DNA of 62,954 bases from Rhodoferax sp. (GTDB lineage Bacteria; Pseudomonadota; Gammaproteobacteria; Burkholderiales; Burkholderiaceae_C), in the NCBI GenBank assembly GCA_008015235.1, contig SSFF01000007.1, forward strand, positions 1 to 62,954, written 5' to 3'. Positions 24,982 to 34,468 of this stretch are shown here, piece by piece. A program made the translations under genes and the position numbers. Below the pieces are notes generated by a model. That model ran no database searches and was not told the DNA's origin. It saw only the letters and a program-made list of their open reading frames with translations. Every line of letters begins with the position of its first letter. Position 1 is the first letter of the stretch.

Positions 24982-26211
24982 CTACCAGGGCTTGTCGCTG
25001 GCTGCTCCTTGCGTCAAGGGGAGCATGCGTTCCAGGTTCAGCCGCACGCGAACATCCCGAAACGCAACGCTGGACACCACCTTGTAGTCCCGCAAGCTGG
25101 TGTCGCGGATGGTGTGCTCCACGGTTGGCATGCCGCTGCGGTTCAGCAGCACCGCGGCCTTGGGCATCGTGGTGTTGGTGCCACGGCGAACCACCACGGC
25201 AATTTCCTCGGTGGCCAACTTGACGAATGTGCCTGGCGGATAAACACCGAGGGCCTTGATGAGTGCGGCACCGGCCTCGTCCACCTTGCGCTCTTCATCG
25301 TAGTAGCTGGCTTGCATCGCGGCGGCCGGGGCCACGGGCTGGCGTGAAACCCGTGGCGACATCTTGGCCGAGAACATGTCGGCCCGTTGCAGCAGGCGTG
25401 TCATGCGGCCGGCCGGTGTGCGTGCGGCCAGGGGGCCCGGTGTCTGCAAGTGGTGGTTGCGCACCACTTCCAGCCAGTCTGCGTGGGTGATTCCCAGTGC
25501 AGCCAGCATGGACGCCGAGCGCATGGCGTGCTCGTCGATGACTTTGCGCTGGGCCGGGTGCGGGGGCTCCTTCTGTACCGCGAGTTGGTCCTGCACCGCC
25601 GCCATGCCGATGTTCATGGTCAACGCCGCCTTGCACAGCAGGTCCAGTTCTGCGACCGGCCATTTCAGGACATCCCGCCCCGCCAGGTAGCAAATGGTGG
25701 CCACCAGCAGTCCATGGGTGGCGCTGTACATGCGGGGGTCACTGGCGGTGAGGTACATCAGCGCAAACAGGGCACCATCGGGGGTTTCGCGGCAGTGGCG
25801 CTGCAACTGGCCCGCCACCCGCTCCAGCCGCTCACCGAAATAGACCGGCTGTGTTTCCAGGACCAATGCGTTGGCCTGGAATTGCAGGTCCAGCCAGTCC
25901 AGCCGCTGCTCGGTTTCGGCAAAGCGCTCGGCGTCCCGGCTCAGGCTGATCTTGGTGTTGGCGATTTCTCCCAATGCCTTGTCGTCGCGAACCATGTTCT
26001 GCAAGCGCTCCACATAGGCCTTGTGGTGGGCTTCGGAGTCGGCAACGTCAATGAACAGGCCGCCATTGCGCTGCGCGTACTCGAGCAGGTCCCCGCGCGT
26101 CGGGATGACATAGCCGCGTTTGGCAATGAGCACGCCGTCCTTGTCCATCAGGGGAAAAGGCAGTGGGTGCGCAAGGCGGATGGATTCGATATTGACGGGA
26201 ACCAGGTGCAT
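24982..26211 (-). CDS. Degenerate HD-GYP-like protein (c-di-GMP phosphodiesterase fold, catalytic residues lost)
   Basis: 409 aa, soluble. The middle part (about 145-300) aligns with HD-GYP domains: H166 in SATHGLLVATICYLAG, the helix around 190-205, VIDEHAMRSASML (H228), VVRNHHLQTPGP (H253, H254), and RADMFSAKMSPRVS matching the usual AD-x-Y/F-DA segment. The defining HD pair is replaced by Met199-Asn200 (ALTMNIGM where LHDIGK is expected), and the GYP loop reads TPG. It is therefore probably not a phosphodiesterase but could bind c-di-GMP or partners. A roughly 145-residue N-terminus (VNIESIRLAHPLPFPLMDKD) and an approximately 80-residue C-terminus flank it. Confidence 0.75.
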   Translation of the reverse strand: MHLVPVNIESIRLAHPLPFPLMDKDGVLIAKRGYVIPTRGDLLEYAQRNGGLFIDVADSEAHHKAYVERLQNMVRDDKALGEIANTKISLSRDAERFAETEQRLDWLDLQFQANALVLETQPVYFGERLERVAGQLQRHCRETPDGALFALMYLTASDPRMYSATHGLLVATICYLAGRDVLKWPVAELDLLCKAALTMNIGMAAVQDQLAVQKEPPHPAQRKVIDEHAMRSASMLAALGITHADWLEVVRNHHLQTPGPLAARTPAGRMTRLLQRADMFSAKMSPRVSRQPVAPAAAMQASYYDEERKVDEAGAALIKALGVYPPGTFVKLATEEIAVVVRRGTNTTMPKAAVLLNRSGMPTVEHTIRDTSLRDYKVVSSVAFRDVRVRLNLERMLPLTQGAASDKPW

Positions 26212-26291
26212 GGTGGAGGGCGATTATGCGTGAGGCCATTGCCGGCAAGGCCCGGTGAAGCGGCGAATTTCCGGACTGTTAGCATTCCCCC

Positions 26292-26795
26292 ATGCAAGCT
26301 GCCATCACCCCCCCCGCCTTCCTGAACAAAATCCACGCCCGCGACGCATTGGCTGAAGCCTTGGCTGGCTTGCCCCGGCCCTGGGTGTTCACCAATGGCG
26401 TGTTCGATGTACTGCACCGTGGCCACGTGGAGTACCTGGCCCAGGCCCGTTCCTTGGGGGGCAGCCTGATCGTGGCGCTCAACACCGATGCCTCGGCGCG
26501 CCGTCTGGGCAAGGGAGATGACCGGCCGCTGAACCGCGATACCGATCGCGCCGTGGTCATGGCCGCGCAGGAGGCGGTGAGTCTGGTGACCTGGTTTGAC
26601 GAGGACACGCCGCTGGAGCTGATCGGTGAAATCCGGCCCGACATCATCGTCAAGGGCGGTGACTACGACATGCAATTGCTGCCGGAGACCGCCCTGGTCC
26701 AAAGCTGGGGTGGCAAGGCATTGGCCTTGCCTTTCGTTTCCGGCTACTCCACCACCCGGCTGGTGGAAAAAATCCGTGCCAGCCGCAAAGCCTAG
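26292..26795 (+). CDS. rfaE2: D-glycero-beta-D-manno-heptose 1-phosphate adenylyltransferase
   Basis: 167 aa, a stand-alone nucleotidyltransferase domain equal to the C-terminal half of bifunctional HldE. It adenylylates heptose 1-phosphate to make ADP-heptose for the LPS inner core. The HxGH signature is in GVFDVLHRGHVEYLAQA; TDASARRLGKGDDRP and IIVKGGDYD are family motifs. The kinase half must be encoded elsewhere. It ends 3 bases from the convergent glnE stop. Confidence 0.95.
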   Translation: MQAAITPPAFLNKIHARDALAEALAGLPRPWVFTNGVFDVLHRGHVEYLAQARSLGGSLIVALNTDASARRLGKGDDRPLNRDTDRAVVMAAQEAVSLVTWFDEDTPLELIGEIRPDIIVKGGDYDMQLLPETALVQSWGGKALALPFVSGYSTTRLVEKIRASRKA

Positions 26796-26798
26796 TCG

Positions 26799-29537
26799 CT
26801 AGACCGTTTCACCCTGCGGACCGAACAGGTGCTGCCACAGGGCCAGGCCCGCCGCACTTTCCGCAGCCAGGGTGATGGCCGCACGTTGGGTCGGCTCTTC
26901 GTTGAGGCGGGCCTGGTGCTGAATGTGGCGCAGGCTGCGGTAGGCGTCGGCCGATTGGGTTCCGACCGGTTCCGGTAGCAGTCCAGCAGTCTGGGCCCGC
27001 TGCAGCAGGGCGATGTTGCCTGCATTGGCCAGCAGTTCGGGGTGGGCGCCACCCCATGCCAGCACCAGGAACTGCACGGCAAATTCCACATCCACCATGC
27101 CACCAGGGCTGTGCTTGACATCGAATTGCTCCGGTGGAACGGCGTGACTGGCACGCATCTTCTCGCGCATGGTGGCGATCTCGAGACGCAGGGCTTCACG
27201 ATCGCGCGGAGTGGCAATGACGGCTTGGCGCACCTGCTCGAACTTGGCCTGCAAGGTGGCATCACCCAGAACGCAGCGCGCCCGGGTCATGGCCTGGTGT
27301 TCCCAGGTCCAGGCGGTGTTGCTGCCGCGTTGCTGCTGGTAGTTGGCGTAGGCCTCAAAGCTCGTCACCAGCAGACCGGAGCCGCCATTGGGACGCAATG
27401 CCGTGTCAATCTCGTACAAGTCGCCTTCACCAGTCTTGACGGTCAACCAGTTGATCAGCTTGCGCACCAGTGCGGCATAGATTTCGGAAGCGTTTTCGTG
27501 GGGATCGTCGTAGACGAAGACCAGGTCCAGGTCGCTGCCATAGCCCAGTTCCTTGCCGCCGAGCTTGCCGTAGGCAATGATGGCGAATTGCGGGGCCTCC
27601 TGGTGACGTTGGCGCAGCTTGCTCCAGCACCAGCGTGTGGTCACGCGCAGCACACTGTCGGCCAGCGCCGAGAGGTCGTCGGCCACCTGCTCCACGGTCA
27701 GGCGGCCCTGCACGTCGCGTGCCAGGGTGCGAAAGACCTCGGCGTGGTGGGCCCGGCGCAGCAGGTTCAGCAGGTTTTCGTCGTCGTCCTGCCCGCCACC
27801 AGCGAGAGCTTCGCGGCGGTATTCGAGTTCGCGCTCGAATTCCTGGGCATCAAAGCGCTCTTCCAGGATGGCGTCGCCGGCCAGTTCGTCAATCACTCCC
27901 GGGTGCTTGAGCAGGTAGCGTGCGGGCCAGCGCGCCGCCGCCAGCATGCCCAGCAGGCGCTCGTGCACGGCCGGACGCTCCAGCAGCAAGGCCAGGTAGC
28001 TTTCGCGGCGCAGCAGCGGCTCCATCCAGTCGGCAAAGCGCACGGCCCCTTCTTCGGTGACCAAGTCTTGTTCGACCCATTGGCCAGTGCGCAGCAGCAA
28101 CCGCGCCAGCTTGTTGCGCGAACCCTCACGCAGCGCCAGGATGCGCGGATGCTCGCGCCAGCTGGCCACGCGCTCGCGCAGCCGACCCGACAAGGGGGCC
28201 AGCAGGGCGTCGAAGTCGCTGCTGCCAGGGGCTGCGACCGTTGCGGTGCTGGTGTTGCCACTGCAGCCCGTGCACTCCTTCTTTTCCCCGCCGAGCAAGG
28301 CGTCAAATTCTTGGGCCACCAGTTCACGCACGGCCGTGAGTTCGCACAGGAAGGCGGCGGTATCCGCGAAGCCCAGGGTGCTGGCGATCCAGGCCAGGTC
28401 GGCATCGTTGGTGGGCAGTACATGGGTTTGCTGGTCGTCCAGGTACTGGATGCGGTGTTCCAGTCGGCGCAGGAATTCGTAGGCCCGTGCCAGGGCCTGC
28501 GCGGTGTCGGCAGCCATGAGGTTGGCACCCGTCAGACGCTGCAACGCGCTGAGCGTAGGGCGCGTGCGCAGCTCGGGGAATTGCCCGCCACGCACCACCT
28601 GCAGCAACTGCACCGTGAACTCGATCTCACGGATGCCCCCGCGCGAGAGCTTGACGTCGTTGCTGCGCTCGGGATGGCCCGCACTGCGTTGTGCGGCGTG
28701 GTCGCGGATCTGGCGGTGCAGCACGCGCAGCGAGTCGAACACGTTGTAGTCGAGGTAACGGCGGAACACGAAGGGGACAATGGCCTTGCGCAGATTCTGG
28801 GCGCATTGCGAGGCCTTGGCGCTTTCGGGGGCCACTACGCGGCTCTTGAGCCAGGCAAAACGCTCCCACTCGCGCCCCTGCACATGGAAGTACTCTTCCA
28901 GCCCGCCCAGGGATATGGCCGGAGGTCCGGAATTGCCGTTGGGCCGCAGGGCCAGATCCACCCGGAACACGAAGCCGTGGTCGGTGGTGTCGCCCACCAG
29001 GGCGTAGATGGCGCGGACCATCTTGCCGAAGTACTCCTGGTTCGAGATGCGCCGGCGGCCCATCGCATCGCCAGTGGTTTCGCCTTCGTCGTCGTACACG
29101 TAGATCAGGTCGATGTCGCTGGAGACATTGAGCTCACGGGCGCCGAACTTGCCCATGCCGACGATGCACAGCTGGGCCGGTTGGCCCTGGGGGGTCATGG
29201 GTGTGCCGTGCTGTTCTCGCAGACTGCGTTCGCTGGTCAGCCAGGCGCAGTCGAGCGCGAACTCACCCAGTGTGGTCACCGTTTGGGTGACATCGTGCAG
29301 GCTGGCCTGCTGGCCACAGTCCAAAACGACCAGGCGTTCCATCACCAGGTGGCGCAGGGTTCGAAGTGCGGTGCCTGTGTCGCAGCCTTGCTGGCACAGT
29401 GCCTCGTAGGTCTGCTGCATGGTGGTGCGGTCTGGAACACCTGCCGGCAGCAGGGGCAGCTGCTGCTCGTAGCGACGGCGCACGCGCTGGGCGTAACGCG
29501 AACCTTGGACCGGGTCAGGGAACATATTGCGGGTCAT
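26799..29537 (-). CDS. glnE: Bifunctional glutamine synthetase adenylyltransferase/deadenylase
   Basis: 912 aa. It attaches AMP to glutamine synthetase and removes it, under PII control, to tune nitrogen assimilation. Both nucleotidyltransferase domains are intact: the N-terminal one with SSDIDLIYVYDDEGE and the C-terminal one with YGSDLDLVFVYDDPHE, separated by the regulatory linker. Length is close to the usual 940. The start could be at the first or fifth codon (29537 or 29525). Only 27 bases separate it from the divergent yhdP start, so one or both promoters must lie inside coding sequence. Confidence 0.97.
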   Translation of the reverse strand: MTRNMFPDPVQGSRYAQRVRRRYEQQLPLLPAGVPDRTTMQQTYEALCQQGCDTGTALRTLRHLVMERLVVLDCGQQASLHDVTQTVTTLGEFALDCAWLTSERSLREQHGTPMTPQGQPAQLCIVGMGKFGARELNVSSDIDLIYVYDDEGETTGDAMGRRRISNQEYFGKMVRAIYALVGDTTDHGFVFRVDLALRPNGNSGPPAISLGGLEEYFHVQGREWERFAWLKSRVVAPESAKASQCAQNLRKAIVPFVFRRYLDYNVFDSLRVLHRQIRDHAAQRSAGHPERSNDVKLSRGGIREIEFTVQLLQVVRGGQFPELRTRPTLSALQRLTGANLMAADTAQALARAYEFLRRLEHRIQYLDDQQTHVLPTNDADLAWIASTLGFADTAAFLCELTAVRELVAQEFDALLGGEKKECTGCSGNTSTATVAAPGSSDFDALLAPLSGRLRERVASWREHPRILALREGSRNKLARLLLRTGQWVEQDLVTEEGAVRFADWMEPLLRRESYLALLLERPAVHERLLGMLAAARWPARYLLKHPGVIDELAGDAILEERFDAQEFERELEYRREALAGGGQDDDENLLNLLRRAHHAEVFRTLARDVQGRLTVEQVADDLSALADSVLRVTTRWCWSKLRQRHQEAPQFAIIAYGKLGGKELGYGSDLDLVFVYDDPHENASEIYAALVRKLINWLTVKTGEGDLYEIDTALRPNGGSGLLVTSFEAYANYQQQRGSNTAWTWEHQAMTRARCVLGDATLQAKFEQVRQAVIATPRDREALRLEIATMREKMRASHAVPPEQFDVKHSPGGMVDVEFAVQFLVLAWGGAHPELLANAGNIALLQRAQTAGLLPEPVGTQSADAYRSLRHIQHQARLNEEPTQRAAITLAAESAAGLALWQHLFGPQGETV

Positions 29538-29564
29538 AATTCCTGAAGTAGATTCCGATGCACG

Positions 29565-32500
29565 ATGATTGAACCCACGCCAACGCCATCACCCCTGCTC
29601 AGGATAGGGGCATTTCTTGCGCGCTGGGCCTTGCGCTTACTCGTGCTGGCATGGGCGAGTCTGCTGCTCGCCTGGGGGGCATTGCATGTGGTGATTGTGC
29701 CCCGAATCGCTGAGTGGCGCCCTTGGCTGGAGCAGCGGGCTTCGCAGGTGCTGGGGCATCCCGTGCGCATCGGGCATATCGAGGCAAGGTCCACGGGCCT
29801 GATTCCGGCACTGGAGCTGCAAGACGTGCGCTTGTTGGACGCCTCGGGTCGTGTGGGGCTGGAGCTGGCCCGGGTCCAGGTCGCAGTGTCGCCGCGCTCG
29901 TTGATGGGCATGGGCTTCGAGCAGTTGCATGTCCAGGGGCCGACACTGGAAATACGGCGAACGGCGGATGGCCAGGTGTGGGTGGCCGGCATTGCCCTCC
30001 AGAACCAGGCCACGGACGACTCCGCAGTGCTCGATTGGGTGTTTTCCCAGCCTGAGCTGGCCATTCTGGGCGGCCGGGTGCGGTGGACGGACGAGTTGCG
30101 CGGAGCAGCCCCACTCGAACTGGCGGACGTGGACGTGGTGCTGCGCAAGCGCTTGTTGACCCATTCCCTGCGTGTCGATGCCACGCCCCCTGCGGCCTGG
30201 GGTTCCCGTATGACCGTGATGGGGCGGTTTTCCGAGCCCTTGCTGGGGCCGCACGGCGGCAACTGGCGCGCCTGGAAAGGGCAGGTCTACGCTGCTTTTG
30301 ACCACATCGATCTGCAGCCGTTGCAAGCGTATGTTCCGTGGGAGTCCGAGGTGACACAGGGGGCCGGCACGGTGCGCGCCTGGTTGGACATCGACGATGC
30401 GCAGGTGCGTGGTGCCACACTGGATGTGGCTTTGCGCAACCTGCAGGCGCGCTGGCGCAAGGACCTTCCGGTGCTGCAATTGCCATGGATTGCCGGGCGC
30501 CTGGGGGTCGCCGAGCGCGATGGTACGCAGGAATTCTTCACACGCGGACTGGAGTTTGCGCTGTCCGATGGTCTGCGTTGGCCTGGCGGCAATGTGCGCA
30601 TGGCTCTCACCGCAGCGCAGGGTACGAAGCCGGCGCAGGGCAGTGTCAATGCCGATCGTCTGGACCTGGCCGCTTTGTCACAGATTGCTGCGCGGCTTCC
30701 CTTGGACGCGAAACTGCATGCACAACTGGTGGACTACGCCCCCCAAGGGGTGGTGGACAGCCTGGAAGCCCAATGGCAGGGGCCACTGGAACAGGTGCAG
30801 AGCTTCCAGGCCAAAGGCCGGGTGAGCGGCTTGGCCGTGGCTCCCCTGCCTCTTTCAGATGTGGGCACACCGGGAATTTCGGGGGCCGATGTCACGTTCG
30901 AGATTGGCCCCCGCGAAGGCAAGGCCCACGTGGCCATGCACAACGGTGTGGTGCAAACCCCGGGTGTCTTCGATGCGCCCGAGATCCTGCTCGACAGGTT
31001 CCAGGCCGATGTCAGTTGGCAGCTTACCGATGAGCGTGTCCAGGTGCGGGTTCGCAAGCTGGAGTTTGCGAATGCCGACGCGCAGGGCGAGCTGGAGGCA
31101 GATTGGCAGACCGGGCAAGGGGAGGCGCGTTTTCCCGGCACCCTGGATTTGCGTGGCACGCTGAGCCGGGCTGCGGGGAACCAGGTGTACCGCTACATCC
31201 CGCGTGTGGTGGATGCGGAGGTGCGGGCGTACCTGCAAGCTTCCATCAAATCCGGCCAGGCCAGCAATGTCCGGTTCAAGGTCAAAGGGCCTTTGCAGCA
31301 CTTTCCATTCTCGGACCCGCGGCAGGGCGAGTTCCGTATTTCTGCCGACGTGAAGAATGCGGATTACGACTACGCACCGGCCATGGTCCTGCCCAAGAAC
31401 AGCTTGTCCTGGCCCGGGGTGCGCAACCTGTCATGCGATTTGCTCATCGACAAGGGCGTCCTGAGCCTCAAGGGCATCCGCACCGGCGTGGAAGGATTGC
31501 CTGGCCTGCAGGTCGGGAAGGTCGAAGCCTCCATTACCGACCTGTATGCCCGCCCCAACCTGCAGGTACAGGCCGAAGGCAAGGTGCCATTGAATGAAGG
31601 CATGGGGTTCCTGAAGTCCTCGCCTCTGGGTGAGATGACGGCGCATTTTCTGAACCGGGCCTATGGCAGCGGCAGTGTCGATTTCCGGTTTCGCCTCGCC
31701 CTGCCCCTGGTGGGCGCGATCCATCCCCAGGTGCAGGGCAGTGTCAGCCTGGCGGGCAACGATGTATCCCTCAGGCCGGACATTCCGCAGCTGACCCGTG
31801 CACGGGGCGTGGTCGGGTTCACGGAAACCGGGTTCACGGTGAGTGGCGGACAGGCGCGGGCGTTGGGCGGTGATGTGCGCTTCGAGGGCGGGCTCAGTGG
31901 TTTCGGTGTCCCTGGTACGGCACCGGTCAAGGGGGCGCCAACGGTATTGCGGATGACCGGTGTGGCCAGTGCCGAGGGCTTGCGCCAGGCCCGCGAGTTG
32001 GGGTGGGTGTCACGGCTGGCCCAGTTTGCCAGCGGCTCTACGCCATACAGCGTCCAGGTGGGCATGCGCCATGGCATGCCCGAAATCGCGGTCCAAAGCA
32101 ATCTGACCGGGGTGGCTGTCGCTTTGCCGGCACCCTTGTCCAAGACCCCTGAGCAGAGCCTGCCCTTGCGCTTTGAGATCCGTGTCCTGCCGGCCACCGC
32201 AACCGGTGCCGCGGTGCTGGAACAGATGCAGTTGGAGGTTGGCAAGATTGGGACCTTGGCTTATGTGCGCGACACCTCCAAGCCCGAGCCGGTGGTGTTG
32301 CGTGGTGCCTTGGGCTTGGGACTAGCTGCCGATGAATCTGCACCGATTCCCGCGCAGGGGGTGGTGGCCAATCTGCAGTTCGATGCACTGGACCTCGATG
32401 CGTGGAGCACGGTGGCGGAGGTTGTTGTCGGCAGCGAAGGCAATGCGCTGGCGCGCACCCCGCAATCGGCCACTGAATGGGAAGACTACCTGCCCAACAG

Positions 32501-33653
32501 CATGGCGGTGCGTGCCAAGGCGGTGCAATGGGATGGGCGCACCGTGCACAACGTGGTGATCGGTGGCGCGCGTGAGGGCGCGCTCTGGCGCGCCAATGTT
32601 GATGCCAAGGAACTCAGTGGCTACCTTGAATACCGCCAGCCCGGAGCCGGCTCTGCCGGGCGCATGTATGCCCGTCTGGCGCGCCTTGCCGTGGCGCAAA
32701 GCGATGCCCAGGAGGTCGAAAACCTGCTCGACAGCCAGCCAGCGAGTATCCCGGCCCTGGACATCGTGGTGGAAGACTTCGAGCTGCGCGGACGTAAGCT
32801 CGGGCGGCTTGATATCGATGCCATCAATCTGGGGCTGACAGGTGCGCGCGAGTGGCGCATGAACCGCTTCAACCTGGCCATGCCCGAGGCTACGCTCACG
32901 GCCTACGGAAACTGGGCTGCGCTCGCGGCCGGCAGTTCTGCGCCAGGGGCAGCACGTAGCGTCAAGGAGCGGCGGCGCACGGTCATGAACTTCAAGCTCG
33001 ACATTGCTGATGCCGGCGAGTTGCTTGGCCGTTTCGGCATGAAAGATGTCCTGCGCAAAGGCCGGGGCAAGCTTGAAGGCCAGGTCGCCTGGCAGGGGTC
33101 GCCACTGACACTGGATTACGCCAGCATGACCGGCAGTGCCAACCTGAATCTGGAAGACGGCCAGTTTCTCAAGGCTGAACCCGGGCTGGCCAAGCTGCTG
33201 GGTGTGTTGAGCCTGCAGGCCTTGCCGCGGCGCCTGACCCTGGACTTCCGCGACGTGTTCAGCGAGGGGTTCTCGTTTGACTTCATTCGGGGGGACGTTG
33301 CGGTGGCGCAGGGTATTGCCCGAACCAACAACCTGCAGATGAAGGGTGTCAACGCAGCCGTGTTGATGGAAGGCCAGGCCGACATCGAGAAGGAAACCCA
33401 ATCGATCAAGGTGGTGGTGGTGCCCGAGATCAACGCCGGCAGCGCTTCACTGATCGCTTCGGTCATCAACCCGGTGGTGGGGCTCAGCACCTTTTTGGCG
33501 CAGTGGGTCTTGCGTCGTCCCCTTTCCGAAGCCGCCACGCAGGAATTTTTGATCGATGGCAGCTGGACGGATCCGCGCGTGACACGGGTATCCAGTCGCG
33601 GTGCGGTCGACAGCGACAAGAAATCCCTTACCCCCAAGGAGCAGGTGCAATGA
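29565..33653 (+). CDS. yhdP: YhdP family AsmA-like envelope protein
   Basis: 1362 aa. One N-terminal membrane anchor (about 22-48: LVLAWASLLLAWGALHVVIV) followed by a very long beta-rich periplasmic region with DUF3971 (about 60-600) and an AsmA_2 C-terminus (about 1050-1330; GKLEGQVAWQGSPLTLDYAS, LLGVLSLQALPRRLTLDF). YhdP, TamB and YdbH form bridges that carry phospholipid from inner to outer membrane. Length is normal for the family. The stop overlaps the next gene's ATG (ATGA), indicating a coupled yhdP-amidase-mltA unit. Confidence 0.94.
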   Translation: MIEPTPTPSPLLRIGAFLARWALRLLVLAWASLLLAWGALHVVIVPRIAEWRPWLEQRASQVLGHPVRIGHIEARSTGLIPALELQDVRLLDASGRVGLELARVQVAVSPRSLMGMGFEQLHVQGPTLEIRRTADGQVWVAGIALQNQATDDSAVLDWVFSQPELAILGGRVRWTDELRGAAPLELADVDVVLRKRLLTHSLRVDATPPAAWGSRMTVMGRFSEPLLGPHGGNWRAWKGQVYAAFDHIDLQPLQAYVPWESEVTQGAGTVRAWLDIDDAQVRGATLDVALRNLQARWRKDLPVLQLPWIAGRLGVAERDGTQEFFTRGLEFALSDGLRWPGGNVRMALTAAQGTKPAQGSVNADRLDLAALSQIAARLPLDAKLHAQLVDYAPQGVVDSLEAQWQGPLEQVQSFQAKGRVSGLAVAPLPLSDVGTPGISGADVTFEIGPREGKAHVAMHNGVVQTPGVFDAPEILLDRFQADVSWQLTDERVQVRVRKLEFANADAQGELEADWQTGQGEARFPGTLDLRGTLSRAAGNQVYRYIPRVVDAEVRAYLQASIKSGQASNVRFKVKGPLQHFPFSDPRQGEFRISADVKNADYDYAPAMVLPKNSLSWPGVRNLSCDLLIDKGVLSLKGIRTGVEGLPGLQVGKVEASITDLYARPNLQVQAEGKVPLNEGMGFLKSSPLGEMTAHFLNRAYGSGSVDFRFRLALPLVGAIHPQVQGSVSLAGNDVSLRPDIPQLTRARGVVGFTETGFTVSGGQARALGGDVRFEGGLSGFGVPGTAPVKGAPTVLRMTGVASAEGLRQARELGWVSRLAQFASGSTPYSVQVGMRHGMPEIAVQSNLTGVAVALPAPLSKTPEQSLPLRFEIRVLPATATGAAVLEQMQLEVGKIGTLAYVRDTSKPEPVVLRGALGLGLAADESAPIPAQGVVANLQFDALDLDAWSTVAEVVVGSEGNALARTPQSATEWEDYLPNSMAVRAKAVQWDGRTVHNVVIGGAREGALWRANVDAKELSGYLEYRQPGAGSAGRMYARLARLAVAQSDAQEVENLLDSQPASIPALDIVVEDFELRGRKLGRLDIDAINLGLTGAREWRMNRFNLAMPEATLTAYGNWAALAAGSSAPGAARSVKERRRTVMNFKLDIADAGELLGRFGMKDVLRKGRGKLEGQVAWQGSPLTLDYASMTGSANLNLEDGQFLKAEPGLAKLLGVLSLQALPRRLTLDFRDVFSEGFSFDFIRGDVAVAQGIARTNNLQMKGVNAAVLMEGQADIEKETQSIKVVVVPEINAGSASLIASVINPVVGLSTFLAQWVLRRPLSEAATQEFLIDGSWTDPRVTRVSSRGAVDSDKKSLTPKEQVQ

Positions 33654-34468
33654 AATTGGCCATGGTGCAAATGGTGTCGGGTGCAGATGTGTCTGCCAAT
33701 CTGGAGCAGGCGGGCCAGCTGATCGCGCAGGCTGGTGCCCAGGGGGCCGAGCTGGTGGTGCTGCCCGAATACTTCTGCCTGATCGGCAACCGCGACGCGG
33801 ACAAGCTGGCGATTCAGGAAGCGCCAGGACAAGGGCCGCTGCAGGACTTTCTGGCGCAGGCCGCCCGACAGGCCGGTGTCTGGCTGGTGGGTGGGACCAT
33901 TCCCCTGTCGAGCGCCGACCCAGCGCGCGTGTTCAACAGCACGCTGGTCTTCAATCCGCAGGGGCAGCCGGTGGCACGCTATGACAAGATGCACCTGTTC
34001 CGGTTTGACAATGGACGAGAAAGCTATGACGAGTCCCGGGTGCTGCAGGCCGGTGACCACCCCACCCTGTTTGCCCTGCCGTCCCAGGATGGGCATGTCT
34101 GGCAGGTGGGGCTGAGTGTCTGTTATGACCTGCGTTTTCCGGAAATGTACCGCCACTATGCGCAGCGGGGTGCCGACCTGTTGCTGGTGCCGGCGGCTTT
34201 CACCTACACCACGGGCCAAGCGCATTGGGAGGTGTTGCTGCGTGCGCGGGCCATTGAAAACCTGGCCTATGTCGGTGCGGCGGCACAGGGGGGAACCCAC
34301 CCCAGTGGACGCCAGACCTGGGGCCAGTCCCTGGTAATTGACCCCTGGGGCCAGGTGCTGAGCCAGCTGGAGCAAGGTGCAGGGGTGGTGCTGGCCCAGC
34401 TGGACAGTGCCAGCATTTCTCAGAAACGCGGCCAATTGCCGGCCTTGCAGCATCGCCGAATGGAATGA
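33650..34468 (+). CDS. Carbon-nitrogen hydrolase (nitrilase superfamily, Nit1/YafV-like amidase)
   Basis: 272 aa from ATG 33650, which overlaps the yhdP stop. The Glu-Lys-Cys triad is E40 (VVLPEYF), K113 (RYDKMHLFRF) and C158 (SVCYDLRFPE). The last motif with RFPE and the YDKMHLF block point to the Nit1/deaminated-glutathione amidase group, a metabolite-repair enzyme, rather than a true nitrilase. Its neighbours are envelope genes, a common arrangement in Burkholderiales that does not explain its function. Its stop overlaps the first possible mltA start by 4 bases. Confidence 0.92.
   Translation: MKLAMVQMVSGADVSANLEQAGQLIAQAGAQGAELVVLPEYFCLIGNRDADKLAIQEAPGQGPLQDFLAQAARQAGVWLVGGTIPLSSADPARVFNSTLVFNPQGQPVARYDKMHLFRFDNGRESYDESRVLQAGDHPTLFALPSQDGHVWQVGLSVCYDLRFPEMYRHYAQRGADLLLVPAAFTYTTGQAHWEVLLRARAIENLAYVGAAAQGGTHPSGRQTWGQSLVIDPWGQVLSQLEQGAGVVLAQLDSASISQKRGQLPALQHRRME

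Noticed and set aside
27042..29546. Long plus-strand open frame (834 codons) opposite glnE
   Set aside because: It is the mirror of a strongly conserved gene in high-GC DNA; the product is His/Gln/Gly-rich with no recognisable fold, a typical shadow frame.
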